A DNA stretch of 64,000 bases from Candidatus Desulfobacillus denitrificans (GTDB lineage: Bacteria; Pseudomonadota; Gammaproteobacteria; Burkholderiales; Rhodocyclaceae). The position numbers were made by a program, and so were the translations under genes. The notes under the pieces are model-generated. The model had not been told where the DNA came from and did not search any database. It saw nothing but the letters and a program-made list of their open reading frames with translations. The DNA is taken from contig AP021857.1 in the NCBI GenBank assembly GCA_017347485.1, positions 2,771,390 through 2,835,389 of the forward strand. Direction: 5' to 3'. Shown one piece after another: positions 56,458 to 64,000 of the stretch; within the stretch, counting starts at the first letter, position 1, and every line of letters begins with the position of its first letter.

Positions 56458-56533
56458 GGGTCGTTAGCTCAGTTGGTAGAGCAGCGGACTTTTAATCCGT
56501 TGGTCACTGGTTCAAGTCCAGTACGGCCTACCA
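56458..56533 (+). tRNA. tRNA-Lys (anticodon TTT)
   Basis: This 76-base tRNA has encoded CCA. D-arm: GCTCAGTTGGTAGAGC. Anticodon arm: GCGGA-CTTTTAA-TCCGT with TTT in the loop. T-arm: ACTGG-TTCAAGT-CCAGT. The acceptor stem pairs GGGTCGT with ACGGCCT, giving G-U wobbles at positions 1-72 and 4-69, where the common bacterial tRNA-Lys has G-C and U-A. Its place after the tol-pal-queE-queC block is the usual one. Confidence 0.96.
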
Positions 56534-56541
56534 CCGAAATC

Positions 56542-56579
56542 AAGGGCTTGGATGTGCGCATCCAGGCCCTTTCCGTTTT
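56542..56579 (+). terminator. Rho-independent terminator after tRNA-Lys
   Basis: A 13-bp stem (56542-56554 with 56559-56571, one G-U pair) with loop TGCG is followed by a TCCGTTTT tail. Confidence 0.8.
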
Positions 56580-56663
56580 CGGCGCCGCATTGGAAACCAC
56601 TGCGATTGCCGGCGCGCGTCCGCCCGCCCATAATCCCTCCCATCGACCGAGCAAGGGATCACC

Positions 56664-57245
56664 ATGTTCCAGGTGCGCATCCACGGCCGCGGCGGGCAGG
56701 GCGTCGTCTCCGCCGCGGAAATGCTGTCCGTCGCCGCCTTCCTCGAAGGCCGGCATGCCCAGGCCTTTCCCAGCTTCGGCTCGGAGCGCATGGGCGCGCC
56801 GGTGATGGCCTTCTGCCGCATCGACGGCAAGGAGATCCGCCTGCGCGAGCCGGTCATGAGCCCCGACGCGCTGATCATCCAGGATCCGACCCTGCTGCAC
56901 CAGGTCGACCTTTTCAGCGGCGTCACCACCGAGGGCCTGATCCTCATCAACTCCACGCGCAGCTTCGCCGAGCTGGGCATCGGCGAGTTCGTCGAGGGTT
57001 TCCATCCCGATCTGCTGTGCACCGTGCCGGCGACAGAGCTGGCGCTCAAGCACGTCGGCCGGCCGCTGCCGAACGCGGCGCTGCTCGGCGGCTTCGCCGC
57101 GGTCTGCGACCAGGTCAAGCTGGAATCGGTGTTCGCCGCCATCCGCGAAAAGTTCTCCGGCAAGGTGGCGGAGGGCAACGTCGCGGCCGCGCGCGAGGCC
57201 TACGACATCGTCAAGGCGGAAAGACAGGAGGCTTTGCATGCTTAA
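56664..57245 (+). CDS. porG: Pyruvate/2-oxoacid:ferredoxin oxidoreductase, gamma subunit
   Basis: This gamma-domain protein of the 2-oxoacid:acceptor oxidoreductase family has 193 residues: FQVRIHGRGGQGVVSAAEMLSVAAFLEGRHAQAFPSFGSERMGAPVMAFCRI, the family's CoA-contacting gamma fold. First of four co-directional genes, it overlaps the alpha-subunit start by 8 bases. No separate delta (ferredoxin) gene is present; its clusters appear fused to the last gene of the operon. The complex would oxidise an oxoacid and CoA to acyl-CoA and CO2. Confidence 0.92.
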   Translation: MFQVRIHGRGGQGVVSAAEMLSVAAFLEGRHAQAFPSFGSERMGAPVMAFCRIDGKEIRLREPVMSPDALIIQDPTLLHQVDLFSGVTTEGLILINSTRSFAELGIGEFVEGFHPDLLCTVPATELALKHVGRPLPNAALLGGFAAVCDQVKLESVFAAIREKFSGKVAEGNVAAAREAYDIVKAERQEALHA

Positions 57246-58476
57246 GCAGACCGAAGGCTCCCACGCCATCGCCGAGTCGGTCGCCCTGTGCCGGCCGGAG
57301 GTGATCTGCGCCTACCCGATCACGCCGCAGACGCACATCGTCGAGGGCCTCGGCGAGATGGTCAAGGCGGGCGAGCTGAAGAACTGCGAGTTCATCAACG
57401 TCGAGTCGGAGTTCGCCGCGCTGTCGGTGGCCATCGGCGCCTCCGCCGCCGGCGCCCGCACCTACACCGCCACCGCCAGCCAGGGCCTGCTGTTCATGGC
57501 CGAGGCGGTGTACAACGCGGCGGGGCTGGGCCTGCCCATCGTCATGACCATCGGCAACCGCGCCATCGGCGCGCCGATCAACATCTGGAACGACCACACC
57601 GACTCGATGTCGATGCGCGACGCCGGCTGGATCCAGCTCTACGCCGAGACCAACCAGGAGGCGGCCGACCTGCACATCCAGGCCTTCCGCCTCGCCGAGG
57701 AGCTGTCGATGCCGGTGATGGTCTGCGTCGACGGCTTCATCCTCACCCACGCCTACGAGCGCATCGACGTGCCGGCGCAGGAACAGGTCGACGCCTACCT
57801 GCCGCCCTTCGAGCCGCGCCAGGTGCTCGACCCGAAGGAGCCGGTCTCCATCGGCGCCATGGTCGGCCCCGAGGCCTTCATGGAGGTGCGCTACCTGGCC
57901 CACCACAAGCAGATGCGCGCGCTGGAGCTGATCCCGCAGTTATCTCTGGAGTTCAAGGCCGTGTTCGGCCGCGACTCGGGCGGGCTCATCCGCACCTACC
58001 GCGCCGAAGATGCGAAAACCATCGTCGTCGCCCTCGGCTCGGTGAACGGCACCATCAAGGACGTCATCGACGAGCTGCGCGACGAGGGCTGTGCCATCGG
58101 CGCCGCCTCGATCGTCTCCTTCCGCCCCTTCCCGAGCGACGAATTGCACGAGCTGCTCTCGCACGCCAAGCGCCTGGTGGTGATCGAGAAGTCGCTGGCG
58201 GTCGGCATCGGCGGCATCGTCTCGCACAACCTGCGCATGGCGCTGTCCGGCATCTCGCTGCACGCCTACACCGTGGTGGCGGGCCTGGGCGGACGCGCCA
58301 TCACCAAGGCCAGCCTGCGCAGCCTGTTCGAGCGCGCGCTGCGCGACGAGATCGAGCCGCTCACCTTCCTCAACCTCAACCAGGCGGCGATCGACCGCGA
58401 GCTGGCGCGCGAGCAAGCGCAGCGCCGCTCCGGCCCCTCCGCCGAGAACATCCTGCGCGACCTGGGCGTGCGATAG
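57238..58476 (+). CDS. porA: Pyruvate/2-oxoacid:ferredoxin oxidoreductase, alpha subunit
   Basis: The 412-residue alpha subunit has the N-terminal pyrimidine-binding domain GSHAIAESVALCRPEVICAYPITPQTHIVEGLGE, with Thr in YPITP contacting the substrate carboxylate. The VESEFAALSVAIGASAAGARTYTATASQGLLFMAEAVYNAAGLGLPIVMT segment and a transketolase-C-like domain (about 260-370) follow. The ATG at 57238 is preceded by AGGAG. The sequence is closer to pyruvate- than to branched-chain-type enzymes by these motifs, but the substrate is not proven. Confidence 0.93.
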   Translation: MLKQTEGSHAIAESVALCRPEVICAYPITPQTHIVEGLGEMVKAGELKNCEFINVESEFAALSVAIGASAAGARTYTATASQGLLFMAEAVYNAAGLGLPIVMTIGNRAIGAPINIWNDHTDSMSMRDAGWIQLYAETNQEAADLHIQAFRLAEELSMPVMVCVDGFILTHAYERIDVPAQEQVDAYLPPFEPRQVLDPKEPVSIGAMVGPEAFMEVRYLAHHKQMRALELIPQLSLEFKAVFGRDSGGLIRTYRAEDAKTIVVALGSVNGTIKDVIDELRDEGCAIGAASIVSFRPFPSDELHELLSHAKRLVVIEKSLAVGIGGIVSHNLRMALSGISLHAYTVVAGLGGRAITKASLRSLFERALRDEIEPLTFLNLNQAAIDRELAREQAQRRSGPSAENILRDLGVR

Positions 58477-58486
58477 GGAGAGCCTC

Positions 58487-59491
58487 ATGGAAATGCAGCA
58501 GATCAAGTTCTACCAAACCGGCACCTTCACCGTCGGCAACCGCCTGCTCGATGAAACCCAGCGCAGCGTGCAGGCCAACCTGCAGCGCACCAACTCGCTC
58601 AACTCGGGCCACCGCGCCTGCCAGGGCTGCGGCGAGGCGCTCGGCGCGCGCTACGCCATCGACGCCGCCATGCGCGCGGCGAACAACCAGGTCATCGCCT
58701 GCAACGCCACCGGCTGCCTCGAAGTGTTCTCGACGCCCTATCCCGAAACCTCCTGGCAGATTCCCTGGATCCATTCACTGTTCGGCAACGCCGCGGCGGT
58801 GGCCACCGGCGTTGCGGCGGCGATGAAGGTGAAGGGCCGCGAGGACGTGCGCGTCATCGCCCAGGGCGGCGACGGCGGCACCACCGACATCGGCTTCGGC
58901 TGCCTCTCCGGCATGTTCGAGCGCAACGACGACGTGCTCTACATCTGCTACGACAACCAGGCCTACATGAACACCGGCGTGCAGCGCTCCTCGGCGACGC
59001 CGCCGGCGGCGCGCACCGCCACCACGATGGCCCTCGGGCCGGAACCGGGCGCCACCTTCGGCCAGGGCAAGAACGTGCCGGAGATCGCCATGGCGCACGG
59101 CATCCCCTACGTCGCCACCGCCTCGGTGGCCTACCTGCGCGACCTCGAGGAAAAAGTCAGTCGCGCCATGACGGCGCGCGGCGCCCGCTACATCCACATT
59201 CTGGTGCCCTGCCCGCTCGGCTGGGGCGCGGCGCCCCACGACACCATCAGGCTGGCGCGCCTCGCCGTGGAGACCGGCCTGTTCCCGCTGTTCGAGGCCG
59301 AGCACGGCGAGGTCACCCGCTCGACGCCGATCCGCCATCGCCTGCCGGTGGAGGAATACCTGAAGCCGCAGAAGCGCTTCGCCCATCTCTTCGGCAAGGC
59401 CGAAGACGTCGGCACGATCGCGCGCATCCAGGCCATGGCCGAGCGCAACATCCGCAAGTATCGCTTGGTGGACGAACGCCGCCATGGATAA
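58487..59491 (+). CDS. porB: Pyruvate/2-oxoacid:ferredoxin oxidoreductase, beta subunit
   Basis: The 334-residue beta subunit binds thiamine diphosphate and one [4Fe-4S] cluster. Cluster Cys residues are in HRACQGCGEALGAR and ACNATGCLEVFSTPYPETSW, with a further Cys in LVPCPLGWG. The ThDP motif is GGDGGTTDIGFGCLSGMFERNDDVLYICYDNQAYMNTG (GDG to N). The NATGC ... PYPETSW ... PWIHSLFGN pattern is typical of pyruvate:ferredoxin oxidoreductases. It overlaps the next gene by 8 bases. A dispersed motif copy lies inside at 59153. Confidence 0.94.
   Translation: MEMQQIKFYQTGTFTVGNRLLDETQRSVQANLQRTNSLNSGHRACQGCGEALGARYAIDAAMRAANNQVIACNATGCLEVFSTPYPETSWQIPWIHSLFGNAAAVATGVAAAMKVKGREDVRVIAQGGDGGTTDIGFGCLSGMFERNDDVLYICYDNQAYMNTGVQRSSATPPAARTATTMALGPEPGATFGQGKNVPEIAMAHGIPYVATASVAYLRDLEEKVSRAMTARGARYIHILVPCPLGWGAAPHDTIRLARLAVETGLFPLFEAEHGEVTRSTPIRHRLPVEEYLKPQKRFAHLFGKAEDVGTIARIQAMAERNIRKYRLVDERRHG
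59153..59176 (+). repeat. Dispersed motif AAAGTCAGTC-N8-ACGGCG, exact copy
   Basis: Inside porB. The gap sequence is GCGCCATG. Confidence 0.8.
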
Positions 59492-61106
59492 GCCCTTCGC
59501 CATTACCCTCGACCCCGGCTCCTCGCTCGCCAACCGCACCGGCTCCTGGCGCACGAATCGGCCGGTGTACGTCGACCGCCTGCCGCCCTGCAACCACGCC
59601 TGTCCGGCCGGCGAGAACATCCAGGGCTGGCTGTTCCACGCCGAGTCGGGCGACTACGAGGCGGCCTGGCGCGAGCTGGTGAAGAACAACCCGATGCCGG
59701 CGACCATGGGCCGCGTCTGCTATCACCCCTGCGAAACCGCCTGCAACCGCGGCCAGCTCGACGAGTCGGTGAGCATCCACGCCGTCGAGCGCTTCCTCGG
59801 CGACGAGGCGATCAAGCGCGGCTGGACCGTCGCGCCCGGTGCCGAAACCGGCAAGCGCGTGCTGGTGGTCGGCGCCGGTCCGGCCGGCCTGTCCGCCGCC
59901 TGGCACCTGCGCCTCGCCGGCCATGCCGTGACGATCTTCGAGGCCAATGCGCAGAGCGGCGGCATGATGCGCTTCGGCATCCCCAAATACCGCCTGCCGC
60001 GCGACGTGCTCGACGCCGAGGTGCAGCGCATCGTCGATATGGGTGTTGCGCTGAAGCTGGGCAGCCGGGTGGACGACCTGCCGGCGACGATGCGCGACGG
60101 CAAGTACGACGCCTGCTTCCTTGCCGTCGGCGCGCACATCGCCAAGCGCGCCTACATCCCGGCCGGCGACGCCGGCAAGATCCTCGACGCCGTCTCGGTG
60201 CTGCGCGGCATGGAGCATGAAGAGAAGCCCCTGCTCGGCCGCCGCGTCGTGGTGTATGGCGGCGGCAACACCGCCATCGATGTCGCCCGCACCGCCAGGC
60301 GCCTCGGCGCCGAGGAATCCATCATCGTCTACCGCCGCACGCGTGAAAAGATGCCGGCGCACGATTTCGAGGTCGAGGAGGCGCTGCAGGAAGGCGTGCA
60401 AATGAAATGGCTGACCACCGTCAAGGAGGCCGGCGAAGCGGGCCTGATGGTGGAGAAGATGGCGCTCGACGAGAACGGCTTCCCGCAACCGACCGGCGAA
60501 TTCGAGACCATCGCGGCCGACTCGCTGGTGCTGGCGCTCGGCCAGGACGTCGACCTCGGCCTCCTCGCCGTGGTGCCGGGACTGACTTTCGACCAGGGCT
60601 CGGTGCAGGTCGACGCCGGCATGATGACGGGGCACCAGAGCATCTTCGCCGGCGGCGACATGGTGGCGGGCGAGCGCACCGTCACGGTCGCCATCGGCCA
60701 CGGCAAGAAGGCGGCGCGCCACCTCGACGCCTGGCTGCGCGGCGAGGCCTGCGTCGCCCCGCCCAAGCACGAAGTGGCCACCTTCGACAGGCTCAACACC
60801 TGGTACTACGCGGACGCGCCGAAGACCGTGCAGCCGGTGCTCGACATCATCCGCCGCCAGGGCAGCTTCGAGGAGGTGCTAGGCGGGCTCGACGAGGGCA
60901 ACGCCCTGTTCGAGGCGCGGCGCTGTCTCTCCTGCGGCAACTGCTTCGAGTGCGACAACTGCTACGGCGTCTGCCCCGACAACGCCGTCATCAAGCTGGG
61001 GCCGGGCAAGCGCTTCCGCTTCAACTACGACTACTGCAAGGGCTGCGGCATCTGCGTCGCCGAGTGCCCCTGCGGCGCCATCCGCACCGAGCCGGAAACC
61101 ATTTAA
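59484..61106 (+). CDS. NAD(P)-dependent flavoprotein with C-terminal two-cluster ferredoxin domain, partner of the POR complex
   Basis: This 540-residue protein is like the glutamate synthase small subunit. It has an N-terminal Fe-S domain (Cys36, 40, 79, 83, 87 in PPCNHACPAG and GRVCYHPCETACNRG), an FAD site VLVVGAGPAGLSAAWHL (about 126-142) and an NAD(P) site VVVYGGGNTAIDVARTARRLGAEESIIVYRR. A C-terminal ferredoxin domain carries two CxxCxxCxxxC-like groups (CLSCGNCFECDNCYGVCPDNA; CKGCGICVAECPCGAI). The last domain resembles the delta subunit of four-subunit PORs. Encoded directly after alpha and beta, it probably exchanges electrons between the oxoacid oxidoreductase and NAD(P). Confidence 0.9.
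   Translation: MDKPFAITLDPGSSLANRTGSWRTNRPVYVDRLPPCNHACPAGENIQGWLFHAESGDYEAAWRELVKNNPMPATMGRVCYHPCETACNRGQLDESVSIHAVERFLGDEAIKRGWTVAPGAETGKRVLVVGAGPAGLSAAWHLRLAGHAVTIFEANAQSGGMMRFGIPKYRLPRDVLDAEVQRIVDMGVALKLGSRVDDLPATMRDGKYDACFLAVGAHIAKRAYIPAGDAGKILDAVSVLRGMEHEEKPLLGRRVVVYGGGNTAIDVARTARRLGAEESIIVYRRTREKMPAHDFEVEEALQEGVQMKWLTTVKEAGEAGLMVEKMALDENGFPQPTGEFETIAADSLVLALGQDVDLGLLAVVPGLTFDQGSVQVDAGMMTGHQSIFAGGDMVAGERTVTVAIGHGKKAARHLDAWLRGEACVAPPKHEVATFDRLNTWYYADAPKTVQPVLDIIRRQGSFEEVLGGLDEGNALFEARRCLSCGNCFECDNCYGVCPDNAVIKLGPGKRFRFNYDYCKGCGICVAECPCGAIRTEPETI
60566..60589 (-). repeat. Dispersed motif AAAGTCAGTC-N8-ACGGCG, exact copy
   Basis: Inside the NAD(P)-dependent flavoprotein gene. The gap on the motif strand is CCGGCACC. 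Confidence 0.8.
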
Positions 61107-61156
61107 GTTCCGGCCGGCCCGGCCGTTATTGACTGCTGATACCCCGGCAGTCGACC

Positions 61157-62368
61157 ATGGCCATCAAGAAAATATCCGCCGCCCGGCTGAAGCCGGGCAT
61201 GTTCATCCATGACCTCAACTGCGGCTGGATGGATCATCCCTTCCTGACCACCCGCTTCAAGCTGGAATCCGGCAAGGATGTGAAGAAGATCCTCGACGCG
61301 GGCATCCGCGAGGTCTACGTCGACACCGAACTCGGACTCGATGCCGGCGACGCCCCGACGGCCGAGGAGGTCAGCCGGGAACTCGACGACGAGATGGCGC
61401 GCGAGGCCGAGAAGCAGCCCGAGCCGCGCGCCTCCGCCCGCGAAGAGCTCGCCCGCGCCCAGAAGATCCACGCCGAGGCGAACCTCATCATGCGCAGCAT
61501 CATGAGCGACGTGCGCCTGGGCAGGCAGGTGCAGGTCGAGCAGATCGAGCCGATGGTCGACAAGATGGCCGCCTCGATCCTGCGCAACAGCGGCGCCCTC
61601 ATCTCGCTGAATCGCATCAAGAACAAGGACGAGTACACCTTCCAGCACTCGGTCAGCGTCGCCACCCTGCTGATGGCCTTCTGCCGCGGGCTGAGCCTCG
61701 ACGAGGCCACGCTCCGCCAGGCCGGCATCGGCGGCATGGTGCACGACGTCGGCAAGATGCAGACCCCCGACGGCATCCTCAACAAGCCCGGCAAGCTCAC
61801 CGACGACGAGTTCGCCGTCATGCGCCACCACGTCGTGGCCAGTCGCGAAATCCTCGAGATCACGCCGAACATCTCGCAGACGGCGCTGGAAGTGGCGGCG
61901 CAGCACCACGAGCGCTACGACGGCAGCGGCTATCCCGACCGCCTGAAGGGCGACGGCATCTCCCGCATCGGCCAGATGGCCGCCATCATCGACGTCTACG
62001 ACGCCATCACTTCCGACCGCGTCTACCACAAGGGCATGCCGCCGACCGAGGCCCTGCGCAAGCTGTTCGAATGGAGCAAGTTCCATTTCAACCCGGAGCT
62101 GGTGCATGCCTTTGCCCGGGTGGTGGGCATCTACCCGGTCGGCGCACTGGTGCGGCTGGAGAGCCAGCGCCTGGCGGTCGTAATCGAGCAGCGCGAGTCG
62201 AACATGCTGCAACCCCTGGTGCGGGCCGTCTTCGACGCCAGGCGCAATTACTACATCCCCCCCGAGGACGTGGATCTCTCGCGGCCCATGGGCAAGGGCG
62301 GCGCCGACCGCATCGTCGGCCACGAATCGCCGGAAAAGTGGCGGATCGACCCGATGCGCTTCCTCTGA
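61157..62368 (+). CDS. HD-GYP domain cyclic-di-GMP phosphodiesterase-type protein
   Basis: This 403-residue protein has an N-terminal DUF3391 domain (KKISAARLKPGMFIHDLNCGWMDHPFLTTRFKLESG), a helical linker, and an HD-GYP domain with His in TFQHSVSVATLLMAF, the HD pair in GGMVHDVGKMQTP, and HHERYDGSGYPDRLKGDGI carrying GYP. Intact metal ligands predict hydrolysis of cyclic di-GMP; cytoplasmic, no membrane segment. No receiver or sensor domain is attached. It starts 50 bases after the POR operon and may be transcribed separately. Confidence 0.93.
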   Translation: MAIKKISAARLKPGMFIHDLNCGWMDHPFLTTRFKLESGKDVKKILDAGIREVYVDTELGLDAGDAPTAEEVSRELDDEMAREAEKQPEPRASAREELARAQKIHAEANLIMRSIMSDVRLGRQVQVEQIEPMVDKMAASILRNSGALISLNRIKNKDEYTFQHSVSVATLLMAFCRGLSLDEATLRQAGIGGMVHDVGKMQTPDGILNKPGKLTDDEFAVMRHHVVASREILEITPNISQTALEVAAQHHERYDGSGYPDRLKGDGISRIGQMAAIIDVYDAITSDRVYHKGMPPTEALRKLFEWSKFHFNPELVHAFARVVGIYPVGALVRLESQRLAVVIEQRESNMLQPLVRAVFDARRNYYIPPEDVDLSRPMGKGGADRIVGHESPEKWRIDPMRFL

Positions 62369-62441
62369 CCTCCCGCTCCGCCAAGGCGGGACTCGGCTGA
62401 TCGTGTCGCCCGGATGGCATTCTTCCCGGCGGAACTGCTCC

Positions 62442-62447
62442 TATAAT
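62442..62447 (+). promoter_or_regulatory. -10 box upstream of the acyl-CoA synthetase gene
   Basis: A consensus TATAAT lies 41 bases before the start codon. No convincing -35 hexamer is seen. Confidence 0.4.
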
Positions 62448-62488
62448 GGGTGTTTTCCGCGCAGCCAGACAGAGGAAGGAGGGGGATG

Positions 62489-64000
62489 ATGGGTGCCAAA
62501 TACCAGGAGTTTTACCGCCGCTCGATCGAGGACCGCGACGCCTTCTGGCGCGAACAGGCCGCGCTGGTCGACTGGCACAAGCCCTTCGGCCAGGTGCTCG
62601 ATTACGGCAAGCCGCCCTTCGCCAAATGGTTCGTCGGCGGCGAGATCAACCTGTGCCACAACGCCGTCGACCGGCACCTTGCAACCCGTGCCGACCAGCC
62701 GGCGCTGATCTACATCTCGACCGAGACCGGCGAGGAGAAGACCTACACCTACGCCGAACTGCACGCCGAAGTGCAGCGCATGGCCGCCGTCCTGCAGAGC
62801 CTCGGCGTCGGCAAGGGCGACCGCGTGCTGATCTACATGCCGATGATCGCCGAGGCGCTCTTCGCCATGCTCGCCACGGTGCGCATCGGCGCCATCCACT
62901 CGGTGGTGTTCGGCGGCTTCGCCGCCAACTCGCTCGCCACCCGCATCGACGACGCCCAGCCGAAGGTGATGGTGACCGCCGACGCCGGCATGCGGGCCGG
63001 CCGCGCGGTGCCCTACAAGCACCTGGTCGACGAGTCGCTGCGGCTGTCGGCCACGCCGCCGCAGAAGGTGCTGATCGTCAACCGCGGCCTCGACAAGGAC
63101 ATGCCGCGCGTCGCCGGCCGCGACCTCGACTATGCCGAACTGCGCGCGCAGCACCTGAACGCCAGCGTGCCGTGCACCTTCGTCGAGTCCTCGCACCCGT
63201 CCTACATCCTGTACACCTCCGGCACCACCGGCAAGCCCAAGGGCGTGCAGCGCGACACCGGCGGCTATGCCGTGGCACTGGCCGCCTCGATGCGCCACGT
63301 GTATCAGGCCAATCCGGGCGAGACCTATTTCGCCACCTCCGACATCGGCTGGGTGGTGGGCCACTCCTACATCGTCTACGGCCCGCTCATCAACGGCATG
63401 GCGACGGTGGTGTACGAGGGCACGCCGATCCGCCCCGACGCCGGCATCTGGTGGAAGATCGTGCAGGACCACAAGGTCACGGTGATGTTCTCGGCGCCGA
63501 CCGCCATCCGCGTGCTGAAGAAGCAGGACCCGGCCTTCCTGAAGAAATACGACCTGTCCTCGCTGCGCCACCTGTTCCTCGCCGGCGAGCCGCTCGACGA
63601 GCCGACGGCGAAGTGGATCGCCGAGGCGCTGGGCAAGCCGATCTACGACCACTACTGGCAGACCGAGACCGGCTGGGCCCTGCTCACCGGCCTGCCCGGC
63701 GTCGAGCAACATGCCACCAAGTTCGGCAGCCCGTCGTTTCCCGCCTACGGCTACGACGTGCGCCTGCTGCACGAGGGCACCGGCCAGGAAGTGCCGCCCG
63801 ACGAGAAGGGCGTCGTCGCCGTGGTGCCGCCGCTGCCGCCCGGCTGCATGACGACGGTGTGGGGCCAGGACGAGCGCTTCGTGCAGACCTACTTCACCTC
63901 CTTCCCCGGCAAGCAGATCTACACCACCTTCGACTGGGGCATCCGCGACAAGGACGGCTATTACTTCATCCTCGGCCGCACCGACGACGTCATCAACGTC
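62489..64000 (+). CDS. prpE: Propionyl-CoA synthetase-like acyl-CoA ligase, 3' end cut by window edge
   Basis: This ANL-superfamily ligase forms acyl-CoA through an acyl-adenylate. The 504 visible residues include the N-terminal YQEFYRRSIEDRDAFWREQAALVDWHKPF block typical of AcsA/PrpE, the P-loop-like YILYTSGTTGKPKGVQRDTGGYAVAL, the YDHYWQTETGW adenylate-binding segment and YYFILGRTDDVINV near the hinge. The start region resembles PrpE more than Acs; acetate as substrate is not excluded. ATG codons occur at 62486 and 62489; spacing from AAGGAGG favours the second. It follows a POR-type operon, so the region handles short acyl-CoA. Confidence 0.88.
   Translation, partial: MGAKYQEFYRRSIEDRDAFWREQAALVDWHKPFGQVLDYGKPPFAKWFVGGEINLCHNAVDRHLATRADQPALIYISTETGEEKTYTYAELHAEVQRMAAVLQSLGVGKGDRVLIYMPMIAEALFAMLATVRIGAIHSVVFGGFAANSLATRIDDAQPKVMVTADAGMRAGRAVPYKHLVDESLRLSATPPQKVLIVNRGLDKDMPRVAGRDLDYAELRAQHLNASVPCTFVESSHPSYILYTSGTTGKPKGVQRDTGGYAVALAASMRHVYQANPGETYFATSDIGWVVGHSYIVYGPLINGMATVVYEGTPIRPDAGIWWKIVQDHKVTVMFSAPTAIRVLKKQDPAFLKKYDLSSLRHLFLAGEPLDEPTAKWIAEALGKPIYDHYWQTETGWALLTGLPGVEQHATKFGSPSFPAYGYDVRLLHEGTGQEVPPDEKGVVAVVPPLPPGCMTTVWGQDERFVQTYFTSFPGKQIYTTFDWGIRDKDGYYFILGRTDDVINV

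Overview
The window is a GC-rich chromosomal segment of a betaproteobacterium, most likely of the Rhodocyclales. The evidence is the gene order: pilMNOPQ-aroK-aroB-dgt facing a class A PBP, cyaY facing lptM-lysA, dapF-DUF484-xerC, ruvC-ruvA-ruvB, tolQRAB-pal-cpoB-queE-queC-tRNA-Lys, and an SAH riboswitch in front of ahcY. Genes are densely packed, often with 4-base start/stop overlaps. No stretch over 300 bases lacks a gene; the longest intergenic stretches are 7688-7977, 38758-38990, 45971-46169, 32274-32485 and 30193-30386.

Layout. (1) 1-7687, minus: type IV pilus assembly genes pilM-N-O-P-Q, then aroK, aroB and a partial dgt. (2) 7978-12062: PBP1A, cyaY, lptM, lysA. (3) 12093-18096: an RND efflux pair running into a convergent tonB-exbB-exbD operon. 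(4) 18176-20563: a copper chaperone divergent from a RegB/RegA-type redox two-component system. (5) 20571-24568, minus: a two-STAS-domain protein, hslV, hslU, an AEC transporter. (6) 24686-30192, minus: two lipid A-type acyltransferases, a CoA-binding protein, dapF, DUF484, xerC, DUF364. (7) 30211-42186: the S-adenosylmethionine cycle (metK, ahcY, metF), interrupted by an accessory island at about 31600-38760. The island holds mazEF, a parDE-like pair with a nonsense-mutated toxin, an MmeI-like restriction-modification enzyme, a SEC-C protein and brnTA. A fitAB/vapBC-like pair sits between ahcY and metF. (8) 42221-55176: DMT transporter, HerA-like ATPase, yebC, ruvCAB, ybgC, tol-pal, queE, queC. 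(9) 55291-64000: a YeeE/YedE sulfur-compound transporter, tRNA-Lys, a pyruvate:ferredoxin oxidoreductase-type operon with a NAD(P)-linked flavoprotein/ferredoxin fusion, an HD-GYP protein and a partial acyl-CoA synthetase (PrpE-like).

Three signals stand out. First, a bipartite motif, AAAGTCAGTC-N8-ACGGCG, recurs 12 times with at most one mismatch (10 exact), plus three weaker copies. It lies on both strands, in genes and between them, with a constant 8-base gap and variable gap sequence. This is what a dispersed recognition site such as a DNA-uptake sequence would look like. Second, the SAM cycle appears to be RNA-controlled at two points: a clear SAH riboswitch before ahcY and an H-type pseudoknot resembling SAM-II before metK, where it can be linked to masking of the ribosome binding site. 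Third, palindromic repeat elements have entered the MmeI-like gene without breaking its reading frame.
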